Positions 34,447-43,011 of a stretch of 64,000 bases of DNA are shown here, piece by piece. This DNA is from Streptoverticillium olivoreticuli subsp. olivoreticuli. Lineage in GTDB: Bacteria > Actinomycetota > Actinomycetes > Streptomycetales > Streptomycetaceae. The notes beneath the pieces were generated by a model. It searched no databases. It was not told the DNA's origin and saw nothing but the letters and a program-made list of their open reading frames with translations. Within the stretch, counting starts at the first letter, position 1; each line of letters opens with the position of its first letter. The stretch lies in the NCBI RefSeq assembly GCF_003391135.1, contig NZ_CP031455.1, forward strand, positions 7,529,501-7,593,500, written 5' to 3'. Both the position numbers and the translations under genes were made by a program.

Positions 34447-35651
34447 ACGAGACCGCGGCGACGGTTCCCCGCCTCGACCCACGGCCGGCACGTGGCCTGT
34501 GGTCGCCCCCGGTCCTGACCATGCTGGCCCTCTCCTTCGTCATCAGCACGACCGAGTTCATGGCGGTCGGCGTCGTCCCGCAGATCGCCGACGACCTGCA
34601 CACCGCGACCGGTGCCGCGGGTCTCGTCTCGTCGCTGTACGCCACCGGTGTCGCGGTGTCCACACTGCCGGTTGCCATGACCTTGATGCACCACCGGCCG
34701 AGGGTGCTGCTCCCCATGGGGCTGGCCCTGTTCATCGCCGCCCACGCCGTGATGGCGCTGGCGCCGACGCTGGCCGTCCTCATCCTCGGCCGGATCATGG
34801 CGGCTGCCGTGCACAGCCTCGCGCTGGGGGTCGCCCTCAGCGCCGCGTCGGCCGTCGTGGCACCGGAGCGCCGCGGCGCCGCGGTGGGCCTGGTCCTGGG
34901 AGGGGTGTCCGGGGCGATGTTCCTCGGCGCTCCGCTCGGTACGGCCCTCGGTGACCTTGTCGGCTGGCGCACCAGCTTCGCCATCGAGGGCGCGGTGGCG
35001 GTGCTGGTCCTGTTCGCCGTGGTGCGCACGCTGCCCGACCTGCCGGGTCAGCAGACCACCGACCGGCGGGCGTTGCAGGTGCTGTGGCGTCCGCAGGTCG
35101 CCAAGCCGCTGCTGGTCACTCTCGCGATCATGATGGCCAACGGCTTGTTGTTCACCTACCTGGGCGCCTATCTGACCGATGTGACCGGGATGGGCGGCGA
35201 CGGAGTGGCGCTCGGCCTCGGGGTGTTCGGCCTTGCCGCCCTGGGGGGCAACACGGTGGGATCGTGGTTCGCCGACCGCGCGCCGCGCGCGGGCTCCATC
35301 GCCGCCGTGTGTCTGATGATGCTGGCCGTGGCGCTGTTCGGTGTCATGGGCGACTGTGCGCCGCTCGCCTACGTCCTGATCGTCTTCTGGGGCGCGGGAG
35401 TTCAGGCGATCGTCCCGATCGTCACTCATCAGGCGGTCGGTGCCGGTGGCGGCATCGCCGCCGTCGTCGGCCCCGGCGCCGCGAACGCCGGCATCGCCCT
35501 CGGCGGCCTCGCGGGCAGTGCCGTCGTGAGCCTGTCCGGCCTGCGGACCCTGCCCTGGATCACGGTTTCCATCGGGGCCGTGCTGGCTGCTGTGCTGGCC
35601 GTCGAGGCACTGCGTGACCGATCGAGGGCCCGGCCGCACGAAGCGACCTGA
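34443..35651 (+). CDS. MFS exporter of the cyclitol cluster
   Basis: A 402-residue drug:H+ antiporter type (DHA1, AraJ/SotB-like) major facilitator with about twelve hydrophobic helices. Landmarks are STTEFMAVGVVPQIADDL in TM1, the ATGVAVSTLP stretch, GRIMAAAVHSLALGVALS in TM4 and GAPLGTALGDLVGWR in the motif C region. It is the last gene of the operon, overlapping the phosphatase gene, and a 12-bp hairpin follows. It probably exports the finished product or its precursor, which would fit the extracellular location of the Tat-exported oxidase. Confidence 0.87.
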   Translation: MNETAATVPRLDPRPARGLWSPPVLTMLALSFVISTTEFMAVGVVPQIADDLHTATGAAGLVSSLYATGVAVSTLPVAMTLMHHRPRVLLPMGLALFIAAHAVMALAPTLAVLILGRIMAAAVHSLALGVALSAASAVVAPERRGAAVGLVLGGVSGAMFLGAPLGTALGDLVGWRTSFAIEGAVAVLVLFAVVRTLPDLPGQQTTDRRALQVLWRPQVAKPLLVTLAIMMANGLLFTYLGAYLTDVTGMGGDGVALGLGVFGLAALGGNTVGSWFADRAPRAGSIAAVCLMMLAVALFGVMGDCAPLAYVLIVFWGAGVQAIVPIVTHQAVGAGGGIAAVVGPGAANAGIALGGLAGSAVVSLSGLRTLPWITVSIGAVLAAVLAVEALRDRSRARPHEAT

Positions 35652-35670
35652 CCGGGACCCGGGCCGCCCG

Positions 35671-35709
35671 GCCGGTCCTGCCCGCGGACAACTCGTCGGC
35701 AGGACCGGC
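35671..35709 (+). terminator. Terminator of the cyclitol operon
   Basis: GCCGGTCCTGCC pairs perfectly with GGCAGGACCGGC (12 bp) across a 15-base loop, 19 bases after the exporter stop. No T-run follows, as is common in this GC range. Confidence 0.7.
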
Positions 35710-35779
35710 CCGTTCACGTCCGTACGGGCTCCGGCTGTGCGGCTCGGACGGTCACGCGCCGCGTCAGGGCGTCCCCGCG

Positions 35780-36814
35780 TCAGCCCGCCGCGTACGTGAA
35801 ACGCCCCGCCGTGCCCACGGCGCTCGTACCGCCCGGCGTCTCCACGGTGACGTCGACCGTGCCCGTGCCGGCCGGGGAGACCGCGCTGCAGTAGTCCCGC
35901 CCGCACGAGGCGTGTGCCGAGGGCCGTCCCCCGAAGCGCACGGTGCCGTGCGTCAGGTCCGTGCCGAAGACGGCGACCGCCGTGCCGCCGGCCGCCGGTC
36001 CGCTCCGGACCGACAGGTGCTGGACGACGGGCGCGGGCGGCGCTGCGGGCCCCGGGCCCGTGTATGTGAACTGCCCGGCCTCCGCGGCCCCGCCCGGAGT
36101 GAGGACGTCCAGGGGAACGCCGCCCGTGCCGCCCGGTGCGACCGCGGTGCACGAGGTGCTCGTGCACGAGGTCCGCGCCGCGTCGTCCCCGAACAGCACC
36201 ACCCCGGAGTCCAGACCGAAGCCCGTGACCGTGACCTTCGTCCCGCCCACCCCCGGACCGGTCACCGTGTCGACGGCACCGACCACCGGCTCCGGGGGAG
36301 CCGCGGGCGGCTCCGAGGAGCCGTTGAGGGTGTACGTGGAGACGTTGTTCTGCGTGTTGACGTCCTCGGCGTTGGCGACGGTCGCCGTGATCACCCCGGA
36401 CGGCGTCCGCGCCCCGGAGGCCACCTTCACCTTCATGAAGTGGCTCCGGCCGGGCACCATCGTCCCCACGTAGGTGGCGTCCAGGTGACGGCCGTCCGGC
36501 GAGACCGTCTCGGTGAAGGTGTAGTCGTAGGGCATCGAATACATCAGGGCGCCGCTGGTCGTCACGCCGGGCGGGAGGTCCACGGTGAGGTGGGTCACCC
36601 CGGTGACGTCCTCCGTGCCCTCGGACTTCCAGGACACCGAGAAGCTGCCGTCGGAGCCGGGTCCCGTCGGGTAGTTGCCGGCCTGTCCCACGGACACGTC
36701 GGGCCCCTGGACGGGGTCGGCGGCGGACGCGGAGGGCGCCGTGACCAGAGCGATCGTGGCGAGTGCGGCCGCCACACAGGATGTCGCTATTCGAGTCATC
36801 ACATGGGCCGTCAT
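35780..36814 (-). CDS. Secreted protein with two IPT/TIG repeats
   Basis: A 344-residue exported protein. The N-terminus MTAHVMTRIATSCVAAALATIALV is followed by a probable ASA signal-peptidase site near residue 31. Residues about 35-165 form a beta-rich domain (VTHLTVDLPPGV), then two IPT/TIG immunoglobulin-like repeats follow: PVVGAVDTVTGPGVGGTKVTV and VVQHLSVRSGPAAGGTAVAV, each ending in F-T-Y. Each repeat carries a Cys pair (SCTSTSC, SCGRDYC). No catalytic motif or sortase signal is visible. It may bind cell-surface or matrix material. It diverges from the SGNH hydrolase gene. Function unknown. Confidence 0.82.
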   Translation of the reverse strand: MTAHVMTRIATSCVAAALATIALVTAPSASAADPVQGPDVSVGQAGNYPTGPGSDGSFSVSWKSEGTEDVTGVTHLTVDLPPGVTTSGALMYSMPYDYTFTETVSPDGRHLDATYVGTMVPGRSHFMKVKVASGARTPSGVITATVANAEDVNTQNNVSTYTLNGSSEPPAAPPEPVVGAVDTVTGPGVGGTKVTVTGFGLDSGVVLFGDDAARTSCTSTSCTAVAPGGTGGVPLDVLTPGGAAEAGQFTYTGPGPAAPPAPVVQHLSVRSGPAAGGTAVAVFGTDLTHGTVRFGGRPSAHASCGRDYCSAVSPAGTGTVDVTVETPGGTSAVGTAGRFTYAAG

Positions 36815-36951
36815 CGCCCGTTTCGCCCACCCCGTTACGGCACTCGCGTCACGACGACTTCATCGAGCCACATTGACAGACAGTCACGACGGGGCGAGTC
36901 TTGCGACGCATTGACGGTCGTCAGGACCGTGGAACAACTTCGGAGGCAGTG

Positions 36952-37854
36952 GTGACACAGGTGCACGGACGCGGCGGGCAGTACGGGAAGACTCTGGCGG
37001 CGTTCGGCGCGGCCGCGGCCCTGGCGGCCGCGGCCGCCACTCCCGCGACGGCCGCCCAGCCGGCGTCGGACGGCCGCGGCGGCGAGCGCTACGTCGCCCT
37101 CGGCGACTCCTACACCTCCGGCCCGGGCATACCCGAGCAGACCGGCGGCGACTGCCTCCGCTCCAGCGTCAACTACCCGTCCCTGACCGCCGCGAAGCTG
37201 AAGGTCGCGACCTTCAAGGACGTCAGCTGCAGCGGGGCGAAGACCGACGACATGTGGCGCGCGCAGGGTGCCAACCCGGCCCAGCTCAACGCCCTCGACA
37301 AGCGCACCACGCTCGTCACTGTCGGTATCGGCGGCAACGACATCGGCTTCGGCGACATCATCGGAACCTGCGCCAAGCTGTCCGTATCCGACCCGGCCGG
37401 CACGCCCTGCAAGAAGCAGTACACCGCCGCCGACGGCAGCGACCAGCTCGCCGCACGGATCACGGGCGCCGCGCCCAAGATCGCGGGCGTGCTGAAGGCC
37501 GTCCACGACCGGGCGCCGCGCGCCCGCGTCGCGCTCGTCGGCTACCCCTCGATCATGCCGGACAGCGGCACCGGCTGCTTCCCGACGGTGCCGATCGCGG
37601 CGGGCGACGTCCCCTACCTCCGGGGCGTCGAGAAGAGCCTCAACGCGATGCTGAAGAAGGAAGCGGGCAAGGCGCACGTCCGCTACGTCGACACGTACGG
37701 CCCGACGGTCGGTCACGACACGTGCGCCCCCGCGGCGGACCGGTGGATCGAGGGCGTGAGCCCGCAGAGCCCGGCGGCGCCGTTCCACCCCAACGCGAAG
37801 GGGGAGGCGGCGATGGCGGGGGCGGTCCTGAATGTGGTTGGCCGCGACCACTGA
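36952..37854 (+). CDS. Secreted SGNH/GDSL-family hydrolase
   Basis: A 300-residue secreted esterase/lipase. The GTG at 36952 has GGAGG five bases upstream. A signal peptide (GKTLAAFGAAAALAAAAA) ends near AQPAS. SGNH blocks are clear: ALGDSYTSG with the Ser nucleophile, VGIGGNDIGFGD with the Gly and Asn, and AAPFHPNAKG with the catalytic His and its Asp-equivalent region (VSPQSPAAPFHPN). Several Cys likely form disulphides. It resembles the Streptomyces SGNH lipases such as S. rimosus lipase. Natural substrate unknown. A long hairpin repeat follows the stop. Confidence 0.9.
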   Translation: MTQVHGRGGQYGKTLAAFGAAAALAAAAATPATAAQPASDGRGGERYVALGDSYTSGPGIPEQTGGDCLRSSVNYPSLTAAKLKVATFKDVSCSGAKTDDMWRAQGANPAQLNALDKRTTLVTVGIGGNDIGFGDIIGTCAKLSVSDPAGTPCKKQYTAADGSDQLAARITGAAPKIAGVLKAVHDRAPRARVALVGYPSIMPDSGTGCFPTVPIAAGDVPYLRGVEKSLNAMLKKEAGKAHVRYVDTYGPTVGHDTCAPAADRWIEGVSPQSPAAPFHPNAKGEAAMAGAVLNVVGRDH

Positions 37855-37878
37855 GTGGGGGTTCCGCCTGCGGCGGGC

Positions 37879-38090
37879 TTTGTTCCCCGCCCCGCCCCTT
37901 CCCGGCTGCATCCAATATGCGGCTCCGCCGCGTGGGGGGCTCCGCCCCAGACCCCGAAGCACGCTTCGCGCGCTGTCCTCAAACGCCGGACGGGCTGAAT
38001 TCCGGGCTACGGTCCGCGAAAACCAGCCCGGCCGGCGTTTGAGGCCGCGCCCGCAGGGCGCTCCCGCCGCAGGCGGCAACAGGCCCGCAC
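37879..38090 (+). repeat. Intergenic hairpin repeat, copy R2
   Basis: Second and longest copy of the family also at 14681 and 54905, in the same orientation. It contains the shared blocks given for R1, then a 20-bp arm, a loop and the matching arm, and the tail CCCGCAGGGCGCTCCCGCCG. It fills the gap between the SGNH hydrolase and gamma-glutamyltransferase genes. Confidence 0.75.
37978..38043 (+). terminator. Long hairpin of repeat R2
   Basis: The 20 bases at 37978-37997 (CTCAAACGCCGGACGGGCTG) pair with 38024-38043 with one mismatch, across a 26-base loop. It follows the SGNH hydrolase gene and probably ends its transcript. Confidence 0.6.
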
Positions 38091-38172
38091 CCGGCAGCGC
38101 ACCGGAACCCGTGGCGCGCCCAGCGAGCCACGGGTAGGCTCCGGGGCCCGCTCGCCCCGCAAGGAGGTAGGG

Positions 38173-40002
38173 ATGGTCCGCGCGAGAACGACCACTCATC
38201 GGCGCCTGCCCGTGCTCGCCGCCACCGCCGGCCTGATCGCCGGCCTCGGCATCGCGCCCGCGGTCGCCGCGCCCGCAGCCGCCCGTCCGCCCGCCAAGAC
38301 ACCCGTCGCCGTCGGCTACGGCGGCGCCGTAGCCAGCGTCGACGCGGACGCCTCGGCCGCGGGCATCGAGGTGCTGCGCAAGGGCGGCAACGCCGTGGAC
38401 GCCGCGGTGGCCACCGCCGCGGCCCTCGGCGTGACCGAGCCGTACTCCGCTGGGATAGGCGGTGGCGGCTACTTCGTCCATTACGACGCGAAGAGCCACC
38501 GCGTCTCCACCATCGACGGCCGCGAGCGCGCCCCGCTCGGCGCGGGCGCGGACCTGTTCCTGGAGAAGGGGCGGCCGATCCCGTTCGCCGACGCCGTCAC
38601 CAGCGGCCTCTCCGTCGGCACCCCCGGCACGCCCGCCACCTGGGACACCGCCCTGCGCTCCTGGGGCAGCCGTTCGCTCGGCCAGGTGCTGAAGCCCGCC
38701 GAACGCATCGCGCGCGACGGCTTCACCGTCGACGCCACCTTCCGCCGGCAGACCGCGGACAACGAGTCCCGGTTCAAGGACTTCCCGGCCACGGCCGCGC
38801 TCTTCCTGCCCGGTGGTCGGCTCCCGGCCGTCGGCAGCACGCTGAAGAACCCGGACCTCGCGCGGACGTACGAGCAGCTGGGCCGCCAGGGCATCGGGGC
38901 GCTCTACCGCGGCGACCTGGGCCGTGACCTCGTACGGACCGTACGCAAACCCCCCGTCGACCCGAAGTCCCGACGGGTCGCGCGCCCCGGCGGCCTGACG
39001 GAACGGGACCTCGCCGCGTACGCGGCGAAGGAGCAGGCCCCGACCCGCACGACCTACCGCGGCCTGGACGTCTACGGCATCGCCCCCTCCTCCTCCGGCG
39101 GCACCACGGTCGCGGAGGCCCTCAACATCCTGGAGCACGGCGACCTCTCCGATCTGAGCGAGAAGGCCTATCTGCACCGCTATATCGAGGCCAGCCGGAT
39201 CGCCTTCGCCGACCGCAACCGCTGGGTCGGCGACCCCGCCCAGGAGAGCGTGCCCACGAAGGCGCTCACCTCGAAGGCGTTCGCCGGCGCCAGGGCCTGC
39301 CTGATGTCGGACCACCGCACCCTGACCAGCCCGCTCGCGCCCGGCGACCCCCGCCACCCGGTGCCCTGCGGCACGCGCGGCAAGGCGGCGGCCACCCCGT
39401 ACGAGGGCGACAACACCACCCATCTGACCGTCGCCGACAAGTGGGGCAACGTCGTCGCGTACACCCTCACCATCGAGCAGACCGGCGGCAGCGGCATCAC
39501 CGTCCCCGGCCGTGGGTTCCTGCTCAACAACGAGCTGACCGACTTCTCCTTCGTGCCCGTCACCCCGGGCGTCCACGACCCGAACCTGCCGGGCCCCGGC
39601 AAGCGGCCGCGCTCCTCCATCTCGCCGACGATCGTCCTCGACCACGGCCGGCCCGCCTTCGCGCTCGGCTCGCCCGGTGGCGCGACGATCATCACGACGG
39701 CCCTCCAGACCCTGCTCAACCACGTCGACCGCGGCATGCCGCTCGTCGACGCGATCGCGGCGCCCCGCGCCAGCCAGCGCAACGCCGCGACGACCGAACT
39801 CGAACCGGCCCTCTGGAACAGCCCGTTGCGCGGCCGCCTCGAAGCCCTCGGGCACGCCTTCAAGGAGAACCCGGAGATCGGGGCGGCGACCGGCGTCCAG
39901 CGGCTGCCCGACGGACGGTGGGTGGCCGCCGCCGAGCGCGTCCGCCGCGGCGGCGGTTCCGCCCTGGTCGTCCACCCGGACGGCCCACTGCCGAGGCACT
40001 GA
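38173..40002 (+). CDS. ggt: Secreted gamma-glutamyltransferase
   Basis: A 609-residue N-terminal-nucleophile enzyme with a signal peptide (LAATAGLIAGLGIAPAVA). It is made as a precursor that cleaves itself before Thr415, the first Thr of NTTHLTVADKWGN, producing large and small subunits. Other family landmarks are EPYSAGIGGGGYF, the PPSSSGGTT-like APSSSGGTT, and LGSPGGATIITT forming the oxyanion/glutamyl pocket. It hydrolyses or transfers the gamma-glutamyl group of glutathione-like peptides outside the membrane. AAGGAGG stands seven bases before the ATG. A second, unlike family member is encoded at 43925-45736. Confidence 0.93.
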   Translation: MVRARTTTHRRLPVLAATAGLIAGLGIAPAVAAPAAARPPAKTPVAVGYGGAVASVDADASAAGIEVLRKGGNAVDAAVATAAALGVTEPYSAGIGGGGYFVHYDAKSHRVSTIDGRERAPLGAGADLFLEKGRPIPFADAVTSGLSVGTPGTPATWDTALRSWGSRSLGQVLKPAERIARDGFTVDATFRRQTADNESRFKDFPATAALFLPGGRLPAVGSTLKNPDLARTYEQLGRQGIGALYRGDLGRDLVRTVRKPPVDPKSRRVARPGGLTERDLAAYAAKEQAPTRTTYRGLDVYGIAPSSSGGTTVAEALNILEHGDLSDLSEKAYLHRYIEASRIAFADRNRWVGDPAQESVPTKALTSKAFAGARACLMSDHRTLTSPLAPGDPRHPVPCGTRGKAAATPYEGDNTTHLTVADKWGNVVAYTLTIEQTGGSGITVPGRGFLLNNELTDFSFVPVTPGVHDPNLPGPGKRPRSSISPTIVLDHGRPAFALGSPGGATIITTALQTLLNHVDRGMPLVDAIAAPRASQRNAATTELEPALWNSPLRGRLEALGHAFKENPEIGAATGVQRLPDGRWVAAAERVRRGGGSALVVHPDGPLPRH

Positions 40003-40061
40003 CCGCCACCGAGGGACCGGAACCCCGTTCGGGACAGGGCGGGGCGGGGGAGAAAAGGGCC

Positions 40062-40868
40062 ATGGATTTCCTCCGGCACTTCCACCACGAGGCGGCGGCC
40101 TTCGAGACCGCCCTGCGCGGGGCGGCCGACGCGCCGGCGCCCGTGGTGCCCACCTGTCCCGAGTGGTCGCTCTCCGACCTCGCCCTGCACCTCGGCGCCG
40201 TCCACCGCTTCGTCACCGCCGTCGTCGCCCACGGCATCGGCGCGCCCCCGGCCGACGCGTCCCTCTCCCTGGACCACCCGGGCCTCGGGATCCCGGCGGA
40301 GCACCGGGACTGGCCCGACCCGGGGCGGGCGCCGAACGCCGGGCCGGTGCCCGCGGCCATGGCCGACTGGTTCGCCGCCGGGGCCGCCGCCCTGGAGGAG
40401 ACGCTGCGGACGACCGACCCGGCGAAGACCGTCTGGTCATGGGGGACGGACGGGACCGTCGCCTTCTGGACGCGCATACAGACCGTCGAGACGGCCGTGC
40501 ACCGCTGGGACGCCGAGAACGCGCTCGGCGCCGCCCGGCCGCTCGCGACCGAACTCGCGGCGGACGCCGTCGTCCACAACTTCGAGGTGATGGCACCCGC
40601 CCGGCGGGCCCGGCGGCAGCTCCCCCCGGCCGCGGGCGAGCGGTTCCGGTTCCGGCAGACGGACGGCGACGGCGACTGGACCGCCCACTTCGACGGCGCC
40701 GAGGTCCGGCTCGCCGAGGGCGAAGGGTCCGGCGCCGACGTCGAGTTGGCCGGTACGGCGTCGGACCTGGCGCTGTTCCTCTGGCACCGGGTCCCGGCGG
40801 ACCGGCTCGACGTGGCGGGCGACCGGGGCGTGCTCGACCGCTACTTCGACCTCGTCCCCACCCTGTGA
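40062..40868 (+). CDS. Maleylpyruvate isomerase-family (DinB-like) protein
   Basis: A 268-residue protein of the mycothiol-dependent maleylpyruvate isomerase family. The N-terminal DinB-like four-helix part shows PTCPEWSLSDLALHLGAVHRF, where the His probably helps hold a metal, and WTRIQTVETAVHRWDAEN, which supplies a second His. A C-terminal alpha/beta part runs from about residue 190 (RFRQTDGDGDWTAHF) and is MDMPI_C-like. Proteins of this group often use mycothiol as cofactor; the actual substrate is unknown. The ATG at 40062 follows GGGGAG. It stands alone between two unrelated genes. Confidence 0.82.
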   Translation: MDFLRHFHHEAAAFETALRGAADAPAPVVPTCPEWSLSDLALHLGAVHRFVTAVVAHGIGAPPADASLSLDHPGLGIPAEHRDWPDPGRAPNAGPVPAAMADWFAAGAAALEETLRTTDPAKTVWSWGTDGTVAFWTRIQTVETAVHRWDAENALGAARPLATELAADAVVHNFEVMAPARRARRQLPPAAGERFRFRQTDGDGDWTAHFDGAEVRLAEGEGSGADVELAGTASDLALFLWHRVPADRLDVAGDRGVLDRYFDLVPTL

Positions 40869-40965
40869 CCGCCGGGCTGGGCGCCCCGCCCGTCACGGTA
40901 GGTTGACTGCGGGTCCGTGCCGTCGGGCCGGGCCCACGATGAGCACCCCAGGAGATAGGCAAGGC

Positions 40966-41547
40966 ATGTTCGAGCGGATGACGATGCACGCGCGGATGTC
41001 GGTCGTACGCGCCCAGGAGGTCGCCCGGGAGCTGGAACACCCGTGGATCGGCAGCGAACACCTGCTGCTCGGGCTCTTCCGCGAGGACAGCACCCCGTCC
41101 GCGCTGACCCGCTCCGGCATCACCGCCGACGCCTGCCGGGCGGCGCTCGTCGCCGCGGTGCGCGGCGGCGAGGGCCTGTCCGCGAAGGACGCGGCGAACC
41201 TGCGCGAGGCCGGCATCCTGCTGCCCGCGGACGCCGCCCCCGAGCCCAGGCAGCGGCGGTCGTTCTTCGGCCGCCGCAAGGCGGAACCGCAGGAGGACCC
41301 GGCGGTGGTGCGGGCCCGGCAGATGCAGCAGCACCTGCTGTTCACGCTCAGCGGCAAGAAGGCGCTGGAGAACGCGGGCGAGATGCCCGTGCCGCAGCGG
41401 GACAGCCGCATCACGCCCGAGCACGTGCTGTACGGCATCCTCGACCCCGAGGACGAGGTGATCGTCCGCATGCTCCGCCACCTGGGCACGGACCTGGAGA
41501 CCGTACGGGCGGAGGCCCTGGCCGACCTCGCGCCGTACGCCGCGTAA
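40966..41547 (+). CDS. Clp N-terminal repeat protein without ATPase domain
   Basis: A 193-residue protein with two Clp N-terminal (ClpC/ClpA N) repeats: residues about 5-65 (HARMSVVRAQEVARELEHPWIGSEHLLLGLF seen as EHPWIGSEHLLLGL) and about 115-190 (SRITPEHVLYGILDPEDEV). There is no AAA+ domain. The basic linker reads RRSFFGRRKAE. Such free-standing N-domain proteins occur in many actinomycetes and may bind adaptors or substrates of ClpC; that role is inference. The ATG at 40966 has AAGG and further up GGAG. Confidence 0.85.
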   Translation: MFERMTMHARMSVVRAQEVARELEHPWIGSEHLLLGLFREDSTPSALTRSGITADACRAALVAAVRGGEGLSAKDAANLREAGILLPADAAPEPRQRRSFFGRRKAEPQEDPAVVRARQMQQHLLFTLSGKKALENAGEMPVPQRDSRITPEHVLYGILDPEDEVIVRMLRHLGTDLETVRAEALADLAPYAA

Positions 41548-41567
41548 CCCGTGGCGGCGGCCCGGCC

Positions 41568-42974
41568 CTAGCGCTCCCGGAGCCGCCGCCAGACCGCCCG
41601 CGCCGCGTGGTGCCCGCACATGCCGTGCACCCCGGGCCCCGGCGGCGTGGCCGACGAGCAGATGAAGACGTTCGGCCGCGCCGTCGCGTAGGGGACCCGC
41701 GCCAGCTTGGGGCGGATCAGCAGCCGCAGCCCCGCGACCGAGCCGGTGGCGATGTCACCCCCCACATAGTTCGCGTTGCGGGCGGCCAGCTCCGGCGGTC
41801 CGGCCGTCGCACGGGCCAGCACCAGATCGCGGAAGCCCGGTGCGAACCGCTCGATCTGGCGCTCGATCACCTCCGTGGCGTCCCCCCGCCAGCCGTTGGG
41901 CACATGCCCGTACACCCAGAACGTGTGCTTGCCCTCCGGTGCCCGCGTGGGGTCGATGATGCTGGGCTGCGAGGTGATGAGGAAGGGCACCGAGGGGTCG
42001 TCGCCGTGGAGCGCGGCACCGAGGGCGGAATCGATCTCCCCGTACGTCGGGCCGACATGGACCGTGCCCGCCCGGCGCGCGGCCTCCGACGTCCACGGCA
42101 CGGGACCGCTCAGCGCATAGTCGATCTTGAAGACGGACGGGCCGTAGCGGAAGTGCTCGTACGCGTCGCCGAGCCCCGCGATCCGGGCGAGGGCGGTCGG
42201 CGAGGTGTCGAAGACGTACGCGCGGGCGGGCGGGAGGTCGTCGAGGCGCTTGACCTCGAAGTCCGTGTGGAGGGCGCCGCCCTGCTCCCTGACGTAGGAG
42301 CCGAGGGCGTCGGCGATCGACTGCGAGCCGCCGCGCGGCACCGGCCAGCCGCCCGCGTGCGCGGCGAGCGCGAAGACCAGGGCCATGCCGCCGGTGCCGA
42401 AGCCGGTGAGCGGCGCGATGCCGTGCGCCGCGAGCCCGGCGAAGAGCGCGCGGGCCTTCGCGTCGTGGAAACGGCGCGTCAGCAGGGCCGCGGGCTGCGC
42501 GGCGAGCAGGCCGAAGCGCGCGTACAGCAGGGGGTCGCGCGGCAGGCCGTCCCACGCGGTGCGCAGGAAGTCGGCGGCCACCGTGTCCCACCGGCCGCGG
42601 AAGGGCGCGACCAGCCGCCGGTACGTGCCGGCGTCGCGCGGCCCGAGCGAGAGCGCCGTCTCCCCGACGCTGTGGGACAGGACGGCGGCGCTGCCGTCGG
42701 GGAAGGGGTGCGCCATGGGCAGCTCGGGGTGGATCCACTCCAGGCCGTGCCGGTGCAGCGGCATCCTGGTGAAGGCGGGCGAGCCCGCGGCCAGCGGGTG
42801 CACGGCGGAGCACGGGTCGTGGCGGAAGCCGGGCAGCGTGAGCTCCTCCGTGCGGGTGCCGCCGCCGATCGCCCCCGCGGCCTCGAACACCTCCACGGCC
42901 AGGCCCCGGCGGGCCAGTTCGGCCGCGGCCGTGAGCCCGTTGGGCCCGGCACCTACGACGACCGCGTCGAGCAT
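41568..42974 (-). CDS. FAD-dependent phytoene desaturase/amine oxidase-like protein
   Basis: A 468-residue flavoprotein of the carotene desaturase/amine oxidase superfamily. The N-terminal dinucleotide fold is AVVVGAGPNGLTAAAELARRG, seen as VVGAGPNGLTAA, followed by EAAGAIGGGTRTEEL. The C-terminal FAD segment includes PNVFICSSATPPGPGVHGMCG. It matches the cofactor-dependent NAD(P)/FAD oxidoreductases often called phytoene dehydrogenase-related; no carotenoid genes are near, so the substrate is open. I use the ATG at 42974; a GTG at 42983 with GGGGAG nine bases upstream is an equally possible start. Confidence 0.85.
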   Translation of the reverse strand: MLDAVVVGAGPNGLTAAAELARRGLAVEVFEAAGAIGGGTRTEELTLPGFRHDPCSAVHPLAAGSPAFTRMPLHRHGLEWIHPELPMAHPFPDGSAAVLSHSVGETALSLGPRDAGTYRRLVAPFRGRWDTVAADFLRTAWDGLPRDPLLYARFGLLAAQPAALLTRRFHDAKARALFAGLAAHGIAPLTGFGTGGMALVFALAAHAGGWPVPRGGSQSIADALGSYVREQGGALHTDFEVKRLDDLPPARAYVFDTSPTALARIAGLGDAYEHFRYGPSVFKIDYALSGPVPWTSEAARRAGTVHVGPTYGEIDSALGAALHGDDPSVPFLITSQPSIIDPTRAPEGKHTFWVYGHVPNGWRGDATEVIERQIERFAPGFRDLVLARATAGPPELAARNANYVGGDIATGSVAGLRLLIRPKLARVPYATARPNVFICSSATPPGPGVHGMCGHHAARAVWRRLRER

Positions 42975-43011
42975 GGTGGGCACCGGACGCAACTCCCCTC
43001 GTCCCCGTGGA

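Noticed and set aside
36860..36910. TTGACA at about 36872 as a promoter for the SGNH hydrolase
   Set aside because: No TANNNT element occurs 16-19 bases downstream on that strand.
33750..40000. Two ~1000-codon minus-strand open frames across 33750-36830 and 36835-39999
   Set aside because: They run through the MFS, SGNH and GGT genes on the opposite strand and across intergenic repeats, with low-complexity composition. Only the 35780-36814 protein is real, in another frame.
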